The translations under genes were made by a program, and so were the position numbers. Below, one piece after another: positions 1-8,560 of a DNA stretch of 64,000 bases (position 1 is its first letter; every line of letters starts with the position of its first letter). Location of the stretch: NCBI RefSeq assembly GCF_013282155.1, contig NZ_BLWI01000003.1, positions 1 to 64,000 on the forward strand, read 5' to 3'. A model generated the notes under the pieces. It saw only the letters and a program-made list of their open reading frames with translations. It had not been told where the DNA came from and ran no database searches. This DNA comes from Sulfitobacter sp. HGT1. Its GTDB lineage: Bacteria > Pseudomonadota > Alphaproteobacteria > Rhodobacterales > Rhodobacteraceae.

Positions 1-261
1 CCAGCGCATCGCGAAGGCGCTTTTGTCGTGACGAAGTTCACGATGATGGACAGCTACCCCGAAAAACGGCTTCAAGCTGCGGGAATGGACGACCTCATCG
101 CGCAGGTCACCCATTTTGCGATGGAGCATGGCGAAGGCTGCCGTGCGTCCGTGCGGTGCCTCGCGGCCAGAAAGCCGCCGGGCTTCAAGAAGGCGACCGA
201 GGATCTCTATTTCAACCTCGAGGACCGCACCGCTGAGAAGTTCAGTCGTCCAGCCGCCTGA
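1..261 (+). CDS. 3' end of a hypothetical protein (partial)
   Basis: The reading frame is open from the first base and stops at TGA 259-261, so only the last 86 residues are visible and the start lies to the left of the window. A GTG at 28 could serve as a start but nothing resembling a ribosome site precedes it. The visible part is a small, charged soluble segment with no motif I recognise and no membrane helix. A good intrinsic terminator follows at 283-313, which supports this being the real end of a transcript. It sits just ahead of plasmid-type DNA-processing genes on the same strand. Function unknown. Confidence 0.5.
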   Translation, partial: PAHREGAFVVTKFTMMDSYPEKRLQAAGMDDLIAQVTHFAMEHGEGCRASVRCLAARKPPGFKKATEDLYFNLEDRTAEKFSRPAA

Positions 262-282
262 CATCCCCAAACCCACAAGTAC

Positions 283-313
283 AGGCGATCCGGATAAGCT
301 GGATCGCCTCCTT
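283..313 (+). terminator. Rho-independent terminator after the first gene
   Basis: A 9-bp perfect stem (AGGCGATCC at 283-291 with GGATCGCCT at 301-309), a 9-nt loop and a CCTTTT tail. It separates the partial gene from the next gene, which starts 30 bases later. Confidence 0.75.
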
Positions 314-342
314 TTCCTGCTTTCAGACATTGGAGACACGAC

Positions 343-3300
343 ATGAATGCACATCCCAAAACGGCTGCGCTTACCGACACTATTTACGCAAAACCGCCCT
401 CATCTGAGACGGCGCATCGCCTAGTTGCCGCGGCAAACAGCCTTCTGCAGCATTTCGAAACTGGCAAACCCATCGATGCCAAAACGCTTCGTACGACGAT
501 GGAGGATGCCTTCAGCGCAAGTGACACAAACGGCGCATGGGTCTGGAAGGACGCCTATGATGCCGTCGAGATCGCCCAGATCATGATGATTGCGCGCTAC
601 GGCGCATTGATGCGAAAGCAGGCCGCCTCCCCTGCCCAGTTTCTCAGCATGGTTGAACGCCTTTCCGCGCTTGCGCCCTCACACACGCGCCGTTCTGAAG
701 ACAGTGTCCGTCTGCAACAGTTCTCGACTCCCCTGCCCCTCGCAGCGATTGTTGCTGAGGCCGCAGGGTTTCGCGCAACTGACCTCGTTCTTGAGCCGTC
801 TGCGGGTACCGGCATGCTTGCCGTATTCGGGCAGATTGCTGGCGCAGTCATCGCCCTCAACGAACTGGCTGAGGTACGACGCGGTGTGCTGAGGTCGCTC
901 TTTGCTAATGCTCTGGTTTCTGGACACGATGCCGCGTCCATCGACGACAGGCTTAATCGTGCGATTACACCTTCTGTCATCGTCATGAACCCGCCCTTCT
1001 CTGCCGCCCAACATGTCGACGGCAAGTTCCGCAAAGCAACCAGTCAGCACGTTCTGTCAGCTTTGGCACGCCTTGCCCCCGCTGGACGCCTCGTTGTGAT
1101 CACAGGCGAAAGCTTCGCACCCAAAACCAAAAGCCATGAGTCGACCTTCAGAAGCATTGGCGAAGTCGCCGACGTTGTCTTTTCGGCAGCCATTGCTGGC
1201 AAGGTATTTGCGCGGCACGGGACGAGTATCGATACACGTCTTACGGTCATCGACAAACGATCCGCTGGCGAGGACGTGGCATTGACTGACGCAGAAGATG
1301 TCTATCATCCGCTCTGCGAAACCACAGGTGATCTGTTGGCCGCTGTTTTGGCCAATTGCCCGGAACGGCCCAGTGTGATGCCCCCCTGCCCCACTGGCGT
1401 GCGTCAGACCGCTGCAAAACCTGCGACACGGCTCAATCTGCACGCGCTGCGCGCTGCTGCTCGCCAGGAAACCCGTGATCTCGCTGCAGAGCGCGCCAAG
1501 CATCCGTTCGACAGCGTTGATGCGTGTCCGCTTGTGTATGAACCAAAGGACTGGACCGATCCCCAAGGCTCGTTGCAGGACACGGTGTACGAGGATTATA
1601 TACTACAAGCCTTCGAGATTGAGGGTGCTGCCACCCATCCAACGTCACTGGTGCAGTCCGCAGCTATGGCGTCTGTCCCGCCGCCGCTGCCTACCTATCA
1701 ACCCCTCCTTCCCACTTTATTGAAGCGTGATGGTGTTTTATCGGCGCCGCAGCTTGAGAGCGTCATTTATGCGGGCCACGCCCATGCTTGTCATCTGAAG
1801 GGTTGGTTCAAGCCAAGTGAGATTGCCGGTCAGCTGGTTGCCGCGGCTGAAACCGATGAAGGTGCCTTTCGCCTGCGCAAGGGCTGGTTCCTTGGGGATG
1901 GCACTGGCTGTGGCAAAGGACGGCAAGTCGCCGGCATCATCGTCGACAATTGGCTGAACGGCCGGAAGCGTGCGGTCTGGGTCTCAAAGAGCGATAAGCT
2001 CATTGAGGACGCCAAACGCGACTGGATGGCTCTGGGTGGGCGTGAGAGCGATATTGTCCCGCTGTCGAAGTTTCGCCAAGGCAGCGATATCCGACTAGCT
2101 GAGGGCATCTTGTTTGTCACCTATGCGACGTTGCGCTCCGCAGAGCGCGAAGGCAAAGCCTCTCGCCTTGATCAGGTGGTCACATGGCTCGGTGAAGGTT
2201 TTGACGGAGTCATCGCATTCGATGAAAGCCACGCCATGGCGAATGCCGCTGGTGAGAAATCAGCACGCGGTGACAAGAAGGCATCACAGCAAGGTCTTGC
2301 GGGGCTGGCATTGCAGAACGCCGTTCCTGACGCGCGCATCCTCTACGCTTCCGCCACTGGCGCGACCGTTGTCGGCAATCTCGCCTATGCATCCCGTCTT
2401 GGCCTGTGGGGCACAGGCGATTTTCCCTTTGTGACCCAAGCCGAATTCGTGTCCTCCATGGAAGCGGGTGGCATTGCGGCGATGGAGATGATTTCGCGCG
2501 ACCTCAAAGCCTTGGGGCTCTATCTCGCGCGGTCGCTGTCCTATGCTGGTGTGGAATACGACATGCTGGTTCATGATCTGACGCCAGCCCAGGTCGCAAT
2601 CTATGACAGCTATGCGGACGCGTTTCAGATCATTCACAACAATCTTGAAGCAGCGCTGGAAGCTTCAGGCATCTCGTCCGAGGGCGGCACATTGAACCCG
2701 CAAGCGAAATCCGCAGCGCGATCAGCGTTTGAAAGCAATAAGCAGCGCTTTTTCAATCACTTAATCACAGCCATGAAGTGCCCGTCTCTGATCAAAGCCA
2801 TTGAGGGAGACCTCGCAGCAGGTCATGCCGCTGTCGTGCAAGTCGTCTCAACCAGCGAAGCGCTGATGGAACGTCGTCTCGATGGCATCCCCCCTTCTGA
2901 GTGGCATGATCTACAGGTCGACATCACACCAAGGGAATACGTCATGGATTATCTGGCCCATTCCTTCCCGACACAGTTGTTTGAGCCCTACACCGATGAA
3001 AACGGGGATCTGCGATCCCGTCCCGCGGTGGATGCGAGGGGCACGCCAATCATATGCCGTGAGGCCGAACAGCGGCGGGATGATCTGATCGAGCATCTTG
3101 GCGCATTGGCACCTGTGCAAGGAGCGCTGGATCAGATCCTATGGCATTTCAGCGGGGATGTGGTGGCAGAAGTCACAGGACGCAAGCGCCGGATTGTGCG
3201 GACGTTTGAGGGGCGCCTGAAGGTCGAGAATAGACCTGCCTCCTCCAACCTCGGCGAAACCCAAGCCTTCATGGATGATACCAAGCGCATCCTGGTCTTT

Positions 3301-4734
3301 TCAGACGCAGGTGGCACCGGGCGCTCGTATCACGCGGATCTTGGTGCGAAGAACCAGCGGTTGCGCGTGCACTATCTGCTGGAGCCGGGCTGGAAGGCTG
3401 ACAACGCGATTCAAGGTCTAGGACGCACCAACAGGACCAATCAAGCGCTGCCGCCCTTGTTTCGCCCCGTTGCCACAAACGTCAAAGGCGAGAAGCGATT
3501 TTTGTCCACAATTGCCCGACGCCTCGACACGCTTGGTGCGATTACAAAGGGCCAACGTGAGACCGGCGGACAGAACATGTTCCGCGCCGAGGACAATCTT
3601 GAAAGCCCCTATGCGCGCGCGGCACTGCGCCAGTTCTTCTACAAACTGCGCGCAGGTAAGATCGATGCCTGCTCTTTCGCGCGGTTTCAGGAAGTGACGG
3701 GGCTAACCCTTGATGATGCCGACGGGTGCATGAGAGAGGTCCTTCCGCCCATCCAGCAGTTCCTCAATAGGTGTCTTGCGTTGAAGATTGGCATGCAGGA
3801 CGCAATCTTTGACGCCTTTGGCGAACTGCTCTCCGCGATCATCGAAGATGCGCGACAGGCGGGTACGCTAGATGTTGGTCTTGAAACCCTGCGCGCCGAA
3901 CGGTTTGTGATTGTCGATCGTAAGGTCATTTTTGAGCATGAAGCGACGGCCGCGACGGCAACAGCGCTTACGATTGAACGAACGGACCGCAACGAGCCGC
4001 TGACGCTCACCAAGGCGAAGTCCATTTGCGCCAGAACGCCAAATGCAAAGCTCTGTTGGAACGCCAATTCAAAGCGTGCGGGCCTGATGACGCAGGCGCC
4101 AGCATACATGGATGAGGATGGTGTTCCGATCCGTCGGATCAAACTGCTACGTCCAATGACCTATGATTTGTTCGAATTGGGTGAGTTCAACATGTCAAAC
4201 TGGCAGGAAGTCGATGATACGACGTTTGAACAGGTCTGGCAGGCCGAGGTCGATGCCGTACCGGAGTTCACGACTTCCAAAATCACGCTGATCTGCGGCC
4301 TTCTCCTGCCGATCTGGGATCGTCTGCCTGCCGAAAATATGCGGATTTACCGTCTGCAAACCGAGGACGGTGAACGCGCTATCGGGCGGTTGGTATCTCA
4401 GGAGCAGCTGATCAACGTTTATGCGAGACTTGGGCTCGACAATGACATCCAAATGGAGCCCGATGAAGTTCTGCGCGCCGTGATGGAGACCCGTGCCACA
4501 CTGAACCTCGTAAACGGCTTCCAACTGCGCCGCTCGCTTGTCATGGGCCAGCCCAGATTGGAAGTCATCGGTGCCACGGGCGCGATGCTCGCCGAATTGA
4601 AAACCATGGGCTGCTTTACCGAAGTGATCCAATGGAAAACGCGGGTATTTCTACCCTCAGAAAACACTGATGCATTGACTGCCCTCTTGGCGCGCTTTCC
4701 CGTTGGCATCGCTGTCGGTGACACGGCGCAATGA
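343..4734 (+). CDS. DNA methyltransferase / Strawberry-notch-type helicase fusion, DarB-like
   Basis: A 1463-residue protein. Near residues 150-220 it has an N6-adenine methyltransferase fold: a SAM-binding EPSAGTG motif (about 151-157) and a catalytic NPPF (about 216-219). From about residue 515 it continues as a superfamily-2 helicase of the Strawberry-notch family: GDGTGCGKG as Walker A (about 518), DESH as Walker B (about 626), and a C-terminal helicase half with SDAGGTGRSYH (about 985) and the arginine-finger motif LGRTNR (about 1026). Phage P1 DarB has the same methylase-plus-helicase make-up and protects incoming DNA from restriction. Related giants are common on alphaproteobacterial conjugative plasmids. 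A role in protecting or processing transferred DNA is inferred. The stop overlaps the next start (ATGA), so the two genes form one operon. Confidence 0.85.
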   Translation: MNAHPKTAALTDTIYAKPPSSETAHRLVAAANSLLQHFETGKPIDAKTLRTTMEDAFSASDTNGAWVWKDAYDAVEIAQIMMIARYGALMRKQAASPAQFLSMVERLSALAPSHTRRSEDSVRLQQFSTPLPLAAIVAEAAGFRATDLVLEPSAGTGMLAVFGQIAGAVIALNELAEVRRGVLRSLFANALVSGHDAASIDDRLNRAITPSVIVMNPPFSAAQHVDGKFRKATSQHVLSALARLAPAGRLVVITGESFAPKTKSHESTFRSIGEVADVVFSAAIAGKVFARHGTSIDTRLTVIDKRSAGEDVALTDAEDVYHPLCETTGDLLAAVLANCPERPSVMPPCPTGVRQTAAKPATRLNLHALRAAARQETRDLAAERAKHPFDSVDACPLVYEPKDWTDPQGSLQDTVYEDYILQAFEIEGAATHPTSLVQSAAMASVPPPLPTYQPLLPTLLKRDGVLSAPQLESVIYAGHAHACHLKGWFKPSEIAGQLVAAAETDEGAFRLRKGWFLGDGTGCGKGRQVAGIIVDNWLNGRKRAVWVSKSDKLIEDAKRDWMALGGRESDIVPLSKFRQGSDIRLAEGILFVTYATLRSAEREGKASRLDQVVTWLGEGFDGVIAFDESHAMANAAGEKSARGDKKASQQGLAGLALQNAVPDARILYASATGATVVGNLAYASRLGLWGTGDFPFVTQAEFVSSMEAGGIAAMEMISRDLKALGLYLARSLSYAGVEYDMLVHDLTPAQVAIYDSYADAFQIIHNNLEAALEASGISSEGGTLNPQAKSAARSAFESNKQRFFNHLITAMKCPSLIKAIEGDLAAGHAAVVQVVSTSEALMERRLDGIPPSEWHDLQVDITPREYVMDYLAHSFPTQLFEPYTDENGDLRSRPAVDARGTPIICREAEQRRDDLIEHLGALAPVQGALDQILWHFSGDVVAEVTGRKRRIVRTFEGRLKVENRPASSNLGETQAFMDDTKRILVFSDAGGTGRSYHADLGAKNQRLRVHYLLEPGWKADNAIQGLGRTNRTNQALPPLFRPVATNVKGEKRFLSTIARRLDTLGAITKGQRETGGQNMFRAEDNLESPYARAALRQFFYKLRAGKIDACSFARFQEVTGLTLDDADGCMREVLPPIQQFLNRCLALKIGMQDAIFDAFGELLSAIIEDARQAGTLDVGLETLRAERFVIVDRKVIFEHEATAATATALTIERTDRNEPLTLTKAKSICARTPNAKLCWNANSKRAGLMTQAPAYMDEDGVPIRRIKLLRPMTYDLFELGEFNMSNWQEVDDTTFEQVWQAEVDAVPEFTTSKITLICGLLLPIWDRLPAENMRIYRLQTEDGERAIGRLVSQEQLINVYARLGLDNDIQMEPDEVLRAVMETRATLNLVNGFQLRRSLVMGQPRLEVIGATGAMLAELKTMGCFTEVIQWKTRVFLPSENTDALTALLARFPVGIAVGDTAQ

Positions 4735-5753
4735 CGGGGCGCGTTTCGGTTGCTGAGATTGCAGCAGACCTTGGGGCGCGAGCAGAGAGTTTCTGCCGCG
4801 CCTATTTCGCGGAGGGACAGCGTCAGGGCAATTATTGGCAAGTTGGCGATACGTCAGGTGCCGCGGGCCGCAGCCTTGTTATCCGCTTGAACGCGGGAGA
4901 TGGGCGCAAGCCGGGTGGCTGGACGGACTACGCCACAGGTGAATTTGGTGACCTCATTGATCTGCTGCACGCCAAGCTTGGATCACGATCCCTGCATGAA
5001 ACCCTTCTTGAGGCTCAGCACTTCCTCGGAAACGCGCCGCTTCCCGAAAAACGGACGTCCAAGAGGAAGTTGAAAGATGATGGTGCGGCCGAAACCAAAC
5101 GCATTGCATCAGCACGCAAGCTCTTTGCTACTGGCAGGCCTGTCTTTGGAACTGCGGCAGCGGCCTATCTGCACCGACGCGCTCTCATGCGCTTCGGGCC
5201 TGCCTTGCTCTTTCACCCACGGGTCTACCTGCGAGGTGATGACTTAGACTCAAATCATCCGTGGCACTCCCCTGCCCTTCTGGCGAAGATCACGGACAAT
5301 CAAGGCAACATTACGGGATGTGCTCGGACATATCTCGATCCGACGATTGGCGGGATTGCAGATCTGCGCAATCCCAAACGGATACTGGGACAGCTTCATG
5401 GCTACGCAATTCGGTTTTGGGCAGGGTCTAATCTTGGCGATTTGATCGTCGGCGAAGGTCTTGAGAACACGCTGTCAGTTGGCACAGCCCTTCCTGAGTT
5501 CAACCTCGCCTCCTGTCTGACCGCAACGCATCTTGGCCTCTTCATTCCACCGTCAGGCATCAAGCGCATCTGGATCGCACGAGATAACGACGTGGCGGGA
5601 GAACGCGCTGCGCAAACTCTTGCATCCAATCTGGGATTATCGGGCATTGAGTGTAGGCACTTGGTCCCAGAGCTTGGTGATTTCAACGAAGATCTGTTGG
5701 CATTTGGCAGAGTCGGGCTTCGCAACACGCTTCTTGCAGCCATGAAGGGATAA
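4731..5753 (+). CDS. Toprim-domain plasmid primase-like protein
   Basis: A 340-residue soluble protein translationally coupled to the methylase-helicase gene by a 4-base overlap. The C-terminal third carries a Toprim fold: the glutamate motif VGEGLENT (about residue 239) and the paired acids in IARDNDVAGERAA (about 282-294). The N-terminal half has a conserved GGWTDYATGEFGDLIDLL segment typical of the DUF7146/Toprim proteins of alphaproteobacterial plasmids and phages. Such proteins are thought to act in DNA priming or nicking-closing. I see no zinc-finger primase domain, so true primase activity is not shown. Pairing with a DarB-like protein suggests that both act on newly arrived plasmid DNA (inference). 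Confidence 0.8.
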   Translation: MTGRVSVAEIAADLGARAESFCRAYFAEGQRQGNYWQVGDTSGAAGRSLVIRLNAGDGRKPGGWTDYATGEFGDLIDLLHAKLGSRSLHETLLEAQHFLGNAPLPEKRTSKRKLKDDGAAETKRIASARKLFATGRPVFGTAAAAYLHRRALMRFGPALLFHPRVYLRGDDLDSNHPWHSPALLAKITDNQGNITGCARTYLDPTIGGIADLRNPKRILGQLHGYAIRFWAGSNLGDLIVGEGLENTLSVGTALPEFNLASCLTATHLGLFIPPSGIKRIWIARDNDVAGERAAQTLASNLGLSGIECRHLVPELGDFNEDLLAFGRVGLRNTLLAAMKG

Positions 5754-5910
5754 GTGTCTGAGAATATGAGGTAAAGCGTAGTCTTTGGGGTGTATTTTGT
5801 CAGTGGCAGGCGTTCCAAAACGTTCAATCCGATCCCGTTTGGATAAGGGGAGCGATGGGCCTACGGGTCGGAGCTGAGTGCTCCTCGCTCAAACCGCAAT
5901 GCGCCCCCAT

Positions 5911-5973
5911 CAGAAAATTCCCCTGCCCCGCCAAAGAAAGAAGGCGGGCCATTCCTCGCGAAACAATTTTCTG
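5911..5973 (+). promoter_or_regulatory. Stem-loop leader element, copy 1
   Basis: A 9-bp perfect outer stem (CAGAAAATT 5911-5919 with AATTTTCTG 5965-5973) encloses a 45-nt loop. The loop starts CCCCTG, contains an inner hairpin (CCCGCC 5927-5932 with GGCGGG 5943-5948) and ends GCGGGCCATTC..TCGCG..AAC. The 13-mer TCTCCGCTGCGCT follows at 5986-5998. A second element with the same loop ends and the same 13-mer but an unrelated outer stem lies at 30879-30936. The element stands 111 bases ahead of the DUF2493 start. The rest of the 5754-6084 gap shows no gene. It could be a structured 5' leader or a single-strand DNA promoter; neither is proven. Confidence 0.55.
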
Positions 5974-6084
5974 CCGTGTGCGCATTCTCCGCTGCGCTGC
6001 GATCCAAAGGGATGCGGTCCGGTCGCCGCCGGCCCTGTTATCGCCCAATCCAAATCGGGTCAGATCAAACAGAGGAACAAGACC

Positions 6085-6999
6085 ATGCCCCTTCAAGACA
6101 AAACCAACCCCGAAGATCACGGCCTCACATCCGCAATCCTCGACCACCTCGCTCTTCATGGCGCAAAGCCCGGACCAGATGAGACCGATCATCGCCCCCT
6201 GCCCCAGCCGGATCAGGTCGAACTCGCCATGGCGACGCTCTTTGACACCACCATCAGCCTGCTCGACGACAGTCAGTTGGAAGACAACCTCGAAGAAATG
6301 CTCTGGTCCCTCACCTCGCTGTTTCATCGCCGCCTCACCCATCTGCAAAGGCGTCTTGATGACAATGAATGCGATGTCCGTGAAAGCATGAGCGCGCAAG
6401 ACGGCTCCGAGGTCGCCTCGGTCGAGCTGGAACGCCTGCAAATGATCGGGTTGAAGCTCTGGGACCACCGCGACGCCTTCGAGCAAATGCGCGATCTGGC
6501 TTGTGACCACTTCTCAGCTGCGACAGGTTCGCCTTGGATGCCCCGAACCGGATCAAAGGTTTCGCACAGAGGTCTGACATCCGCAGTCGTAGACAGTCGG
6601 GCCTTTCTGTCAGCCAAGCGCCGCAAAGAAACCGAAGTGCATTGCCCTGAAGGCACCCGCATCGCGTTCTCAGGCGGGGACTATCAAGCCTACGATCTCA
6701 TTTGGGCCGTTCTTGATGCGACGCATCAGAAATACCCTGACATGGTCTTGCTGCATGGTGGTACGCCCAAAGGAGCCGAGATGATCGCAGCGCGTTGGGC
6801 AGATGCACGGGGTGTAACGCAGGTGGTGTTCAAGCCCGACTGGAAAAGCCACGGCAAAGCAGCCCCCTTCAAGCGCAACGACAAGATGTTGGAAATCCTA
6901 CCTCAGGGTCTCATCGCAACGCCAGGGTCAGGGATCACCGAGAACATCGTCGACAAAGCACGCAAGCTCGGGATCCGCGTGAAGAGGATTGGGGTGTAG
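6085..6999 (+). CDS. DUF2493 (SLOG-superfamily, YspA-like) protein
   Basis: A 304-residue protein. I start it at the ATG at 6085, which has AGAGGA 8 bases upstream; the frame is open further upstream but runs through the stem-loop leader. The N-terminal 150 residues are acidic and helical with no known motif. The C-terminal third is a Rossmann-like SLOG domain: RIAFSGGDYQAYDLIWAVLD, then a glycine-rich LLHGGTPKGAE segment, and a late GLIATPGSG loop typical of nucleotide-sugar binding in this superfamily. DUF2493 proteins are frequent on alphaproteobacterial plasmids and their molecular job is unknown. SLOG domains in general bind NAD- or ADP-ribose-like ligands. Confidence 0.8.
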   Translation: MPLQDKTNPEDHGLTSAILDHLALHGAKPGPDETDHRPLPQPDQVELAMATLFDTTISLLDDSQLEDNLEEMLWSLTSLFHRRLTHLQRRLDDNECDVRESMSAQDGSEVASVELERLQMIGLKLWDHRDAFEQMRDLACDHFSAATGSPWMPRTGSKVSHRGLTSAVVDSRAFLSAKRRKETEVHCPEGTRIAFSGGDYQAYDLIWAVLDATHQKYPDMVLLHGGTPKGAEMIAARWADARGVTQVVFKPDWKSHGKAAPFKRNDKMLEILPQGLIATPGSGITENIVDKARKLGIRVKRIGV

Positions 7000-7201
7000 G
7001 GTTGTGTGGATTGACTGAGTTAGGCGTCTCGCTTCAGCGTCAGTCGCCTCCCCCGCCCTTTCAGGCTCGGTGATATTGATCCAGAGTCGCTATTGCGAAA
7101 TACCGTTCCGTCGTCGAAAAAACTTATGACGTTAGCCTCTTGGCCCAGCCAGATGGCCGCCAAATCCGATCGCCAGACAAATGAAGGACGCCCTCCAATG
7201 A

Positions 7202-7217
7202 GTTTACAGCTGTAAAC
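7202..7217. promoter_or_regulatory. parS: parS-like partition site 1
   Basis: The perfect 16-bp palindrome GTTTACAGCTGTAAAC fits the GTT-N4-GC-N4-AAC pattern known for RepB-binding centromere sites of repABC plasmids. It lies 158 bases upstream of repA. Identical copies occur at 8751 and 9492. Confidence 0.88.
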
Positions 7218-7242
7218 TTCGACTGATTTGGTGGATAGTCAA

Positions 7243-7281
7243 TAGTGTCTTATCTTGCGCGTTGCGCTATGATAGACACTA
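7243..7281. promoter_or_regulatory. Probable RepA operator / repABC promoter region
   Basis: An inverted repeat with 8-bp arms (TAGTGTCT 7243-7250 and AGACACTA 7274-7281) and a 23-base spacer. A TATGAT that could be the -10 box sits at 7268-7273, inside the repeat. RepA proteins repress their own operon by binding such a repeat in the promoter; that assignment here is by position only. The rest of 7000-7375 holds no gene. Confidence 0.5.
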
Positions 7282-7375
7282 AATGTAAGAAAACCGTTGA
7301 CTTAGAGAGGTGAATCGCACCTTTTATCCCCAAGTGGCGCGAAAAAAGCCACATTGAGCAAATTGGGGCAACCAG

Positions 7376-8560
7376 ATGATTCCCGCGACACCGAGCGTAA
7401 CAGACAGACCATCAGAGTTGGCAACGGATATATCCGAGCGGCTAAACCGTGCGATCAGTGAGCATCTGCTCTCTGCATTCGCGCCAGACAACACAAAATC
7501 CCTGCGCCTTTTTTCGGCCCCAGAGGCCGCCGAATTACTAGGCGTGTCGGGCCAGTTCATGCGTAAAGTCCACGGCGAAGGCACGATACCAGAGCCAAAA
7601 GACGTCCGCGCTGGCCGCCGATACTACAGTGCCCAAGAGCTGTGGGAAGCCCGCCAAATTCTTGAAAAAGCGTCTCGAACAAAGGGCAGATACGTCCCTG
7701 GCCGCAAAGAAGGCGAACGACTGCAAGTCTGGCAGCTGATGAACTTCAAAGGCGGCAGCAGCAAAAGTACATCGACAATTCACCTTGCGCACTACCTAGC
7801 CCTTCATGGCTACCGCGTGCTGGTGGTCGATTTGGATCCGCAAGGATCGCTGACGTCTATGTGCGGCATCAATCCAGAAATCGAATTCGATGGCCTCACC
7901 GTCTACGATGCGATCCGCTACGATGATCCGGTGCCATTTTCTGACGTCATTATGCCCACGTATTTTCCGGGACTGTCGCTTGCTCCAGCACGCCTGCTGC
8001 TCTCCGAATTCGAGACTGAATCAGCGGTAAACTCAAACCCTGACCAACCTTTCTTCCTGCGCATCCGCAATGCATTGGCCCAGGTAGAAGATCAGTACGA
8101 CATCGTCTTGATGGACAGCCCTCCACAGCTGGGCTTTCTGACGATCTCCGGCATGGCCGCCGCAACGTCCCTTATCGTCCCTTTCACGCCCTCAATGCTC
8201 GACGTGTCATCCACGGCCCAGTTTCTTGAGCTTGCCGGTGCCTATATGGGTGTCATCGAGGATGCGGGTGCCGAGCTTCAGTATGATCACTTTAAGTTTC
8301 TGATCACCCGCGACGAGCCAACAGATGTGCCGTCACAACAGTTGACCTCATTCATGCGCGCGCTCTTTTTGGACCGCGTGATGACAGCCACTGCGCTCAA
8401 AAGCACCGCAATCAGCGATGCCACGATGCTCAAACAATCAATCTACGAAGTCGTGCGCTCAGAGATGACACGGGCGACCTATGACCGCGCCAAGCAATCC
8501 ATGGATGCTATTGGCAGCGAGGTTGAAGCAATGATTCACCAAGCATGGGGGCGTAGCTGA
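7376..8560 (+). CDS. repA: RepA, ParA-type partition ATPase of repABC
   Basis: A 394-residue ParA-family ATPase. An N-terminal winged-helix/MerR-like segment (FSAPEAAELLGVSGQFMRK, about residues 45-63) is expected to bind the operator. It is followed by the deviant Walker A box FKGGSSKST (about 123-131), the A' motif VDLDPQGSL (about 150-158) and a Walker B-type IVLMDSPPQLG (about 242-252). RepA drives segregation together with RepB and represses the operon. The start ATG follows a GGGG stretch. The stop overlaps the repB start by one base (TGATG), so the pair is translated together. Confidence 0.95.
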   Translation: MIPATPSVTDRPSELATDISERLNRAISEHLLSAFAPDNTKSLRLFSAPEAAELLGVSGQFMRKVHGEGTIPEPKDVRAGRRYYSAQELWEARQILEKASRTKGRYVPGRKEGERLQVWQLMNFKGGSSKSTSTIHLAHYLALHGYRVLVVDLDPQGSLTSMCGINPEIEFDGLTVYDAIRYDDPVPFSDVIMPTYFPGLSLAPARLLLSEFETESAVNSNPDQPFFLRIRNALAQVEDQYDIVLMDSPPQLGFLTISGMAAATSLIVPFTPSMLDVSSTAQFLELAGAYMGVIEDAGAELQYDHFKFLITRDEPTDVPSQQLTSFMRALFLDRVMTATALKSTAISDATMLKQSIYEVVRSEMTRATYDRAKQSMDAIGSEVEAMIHQAWGRS

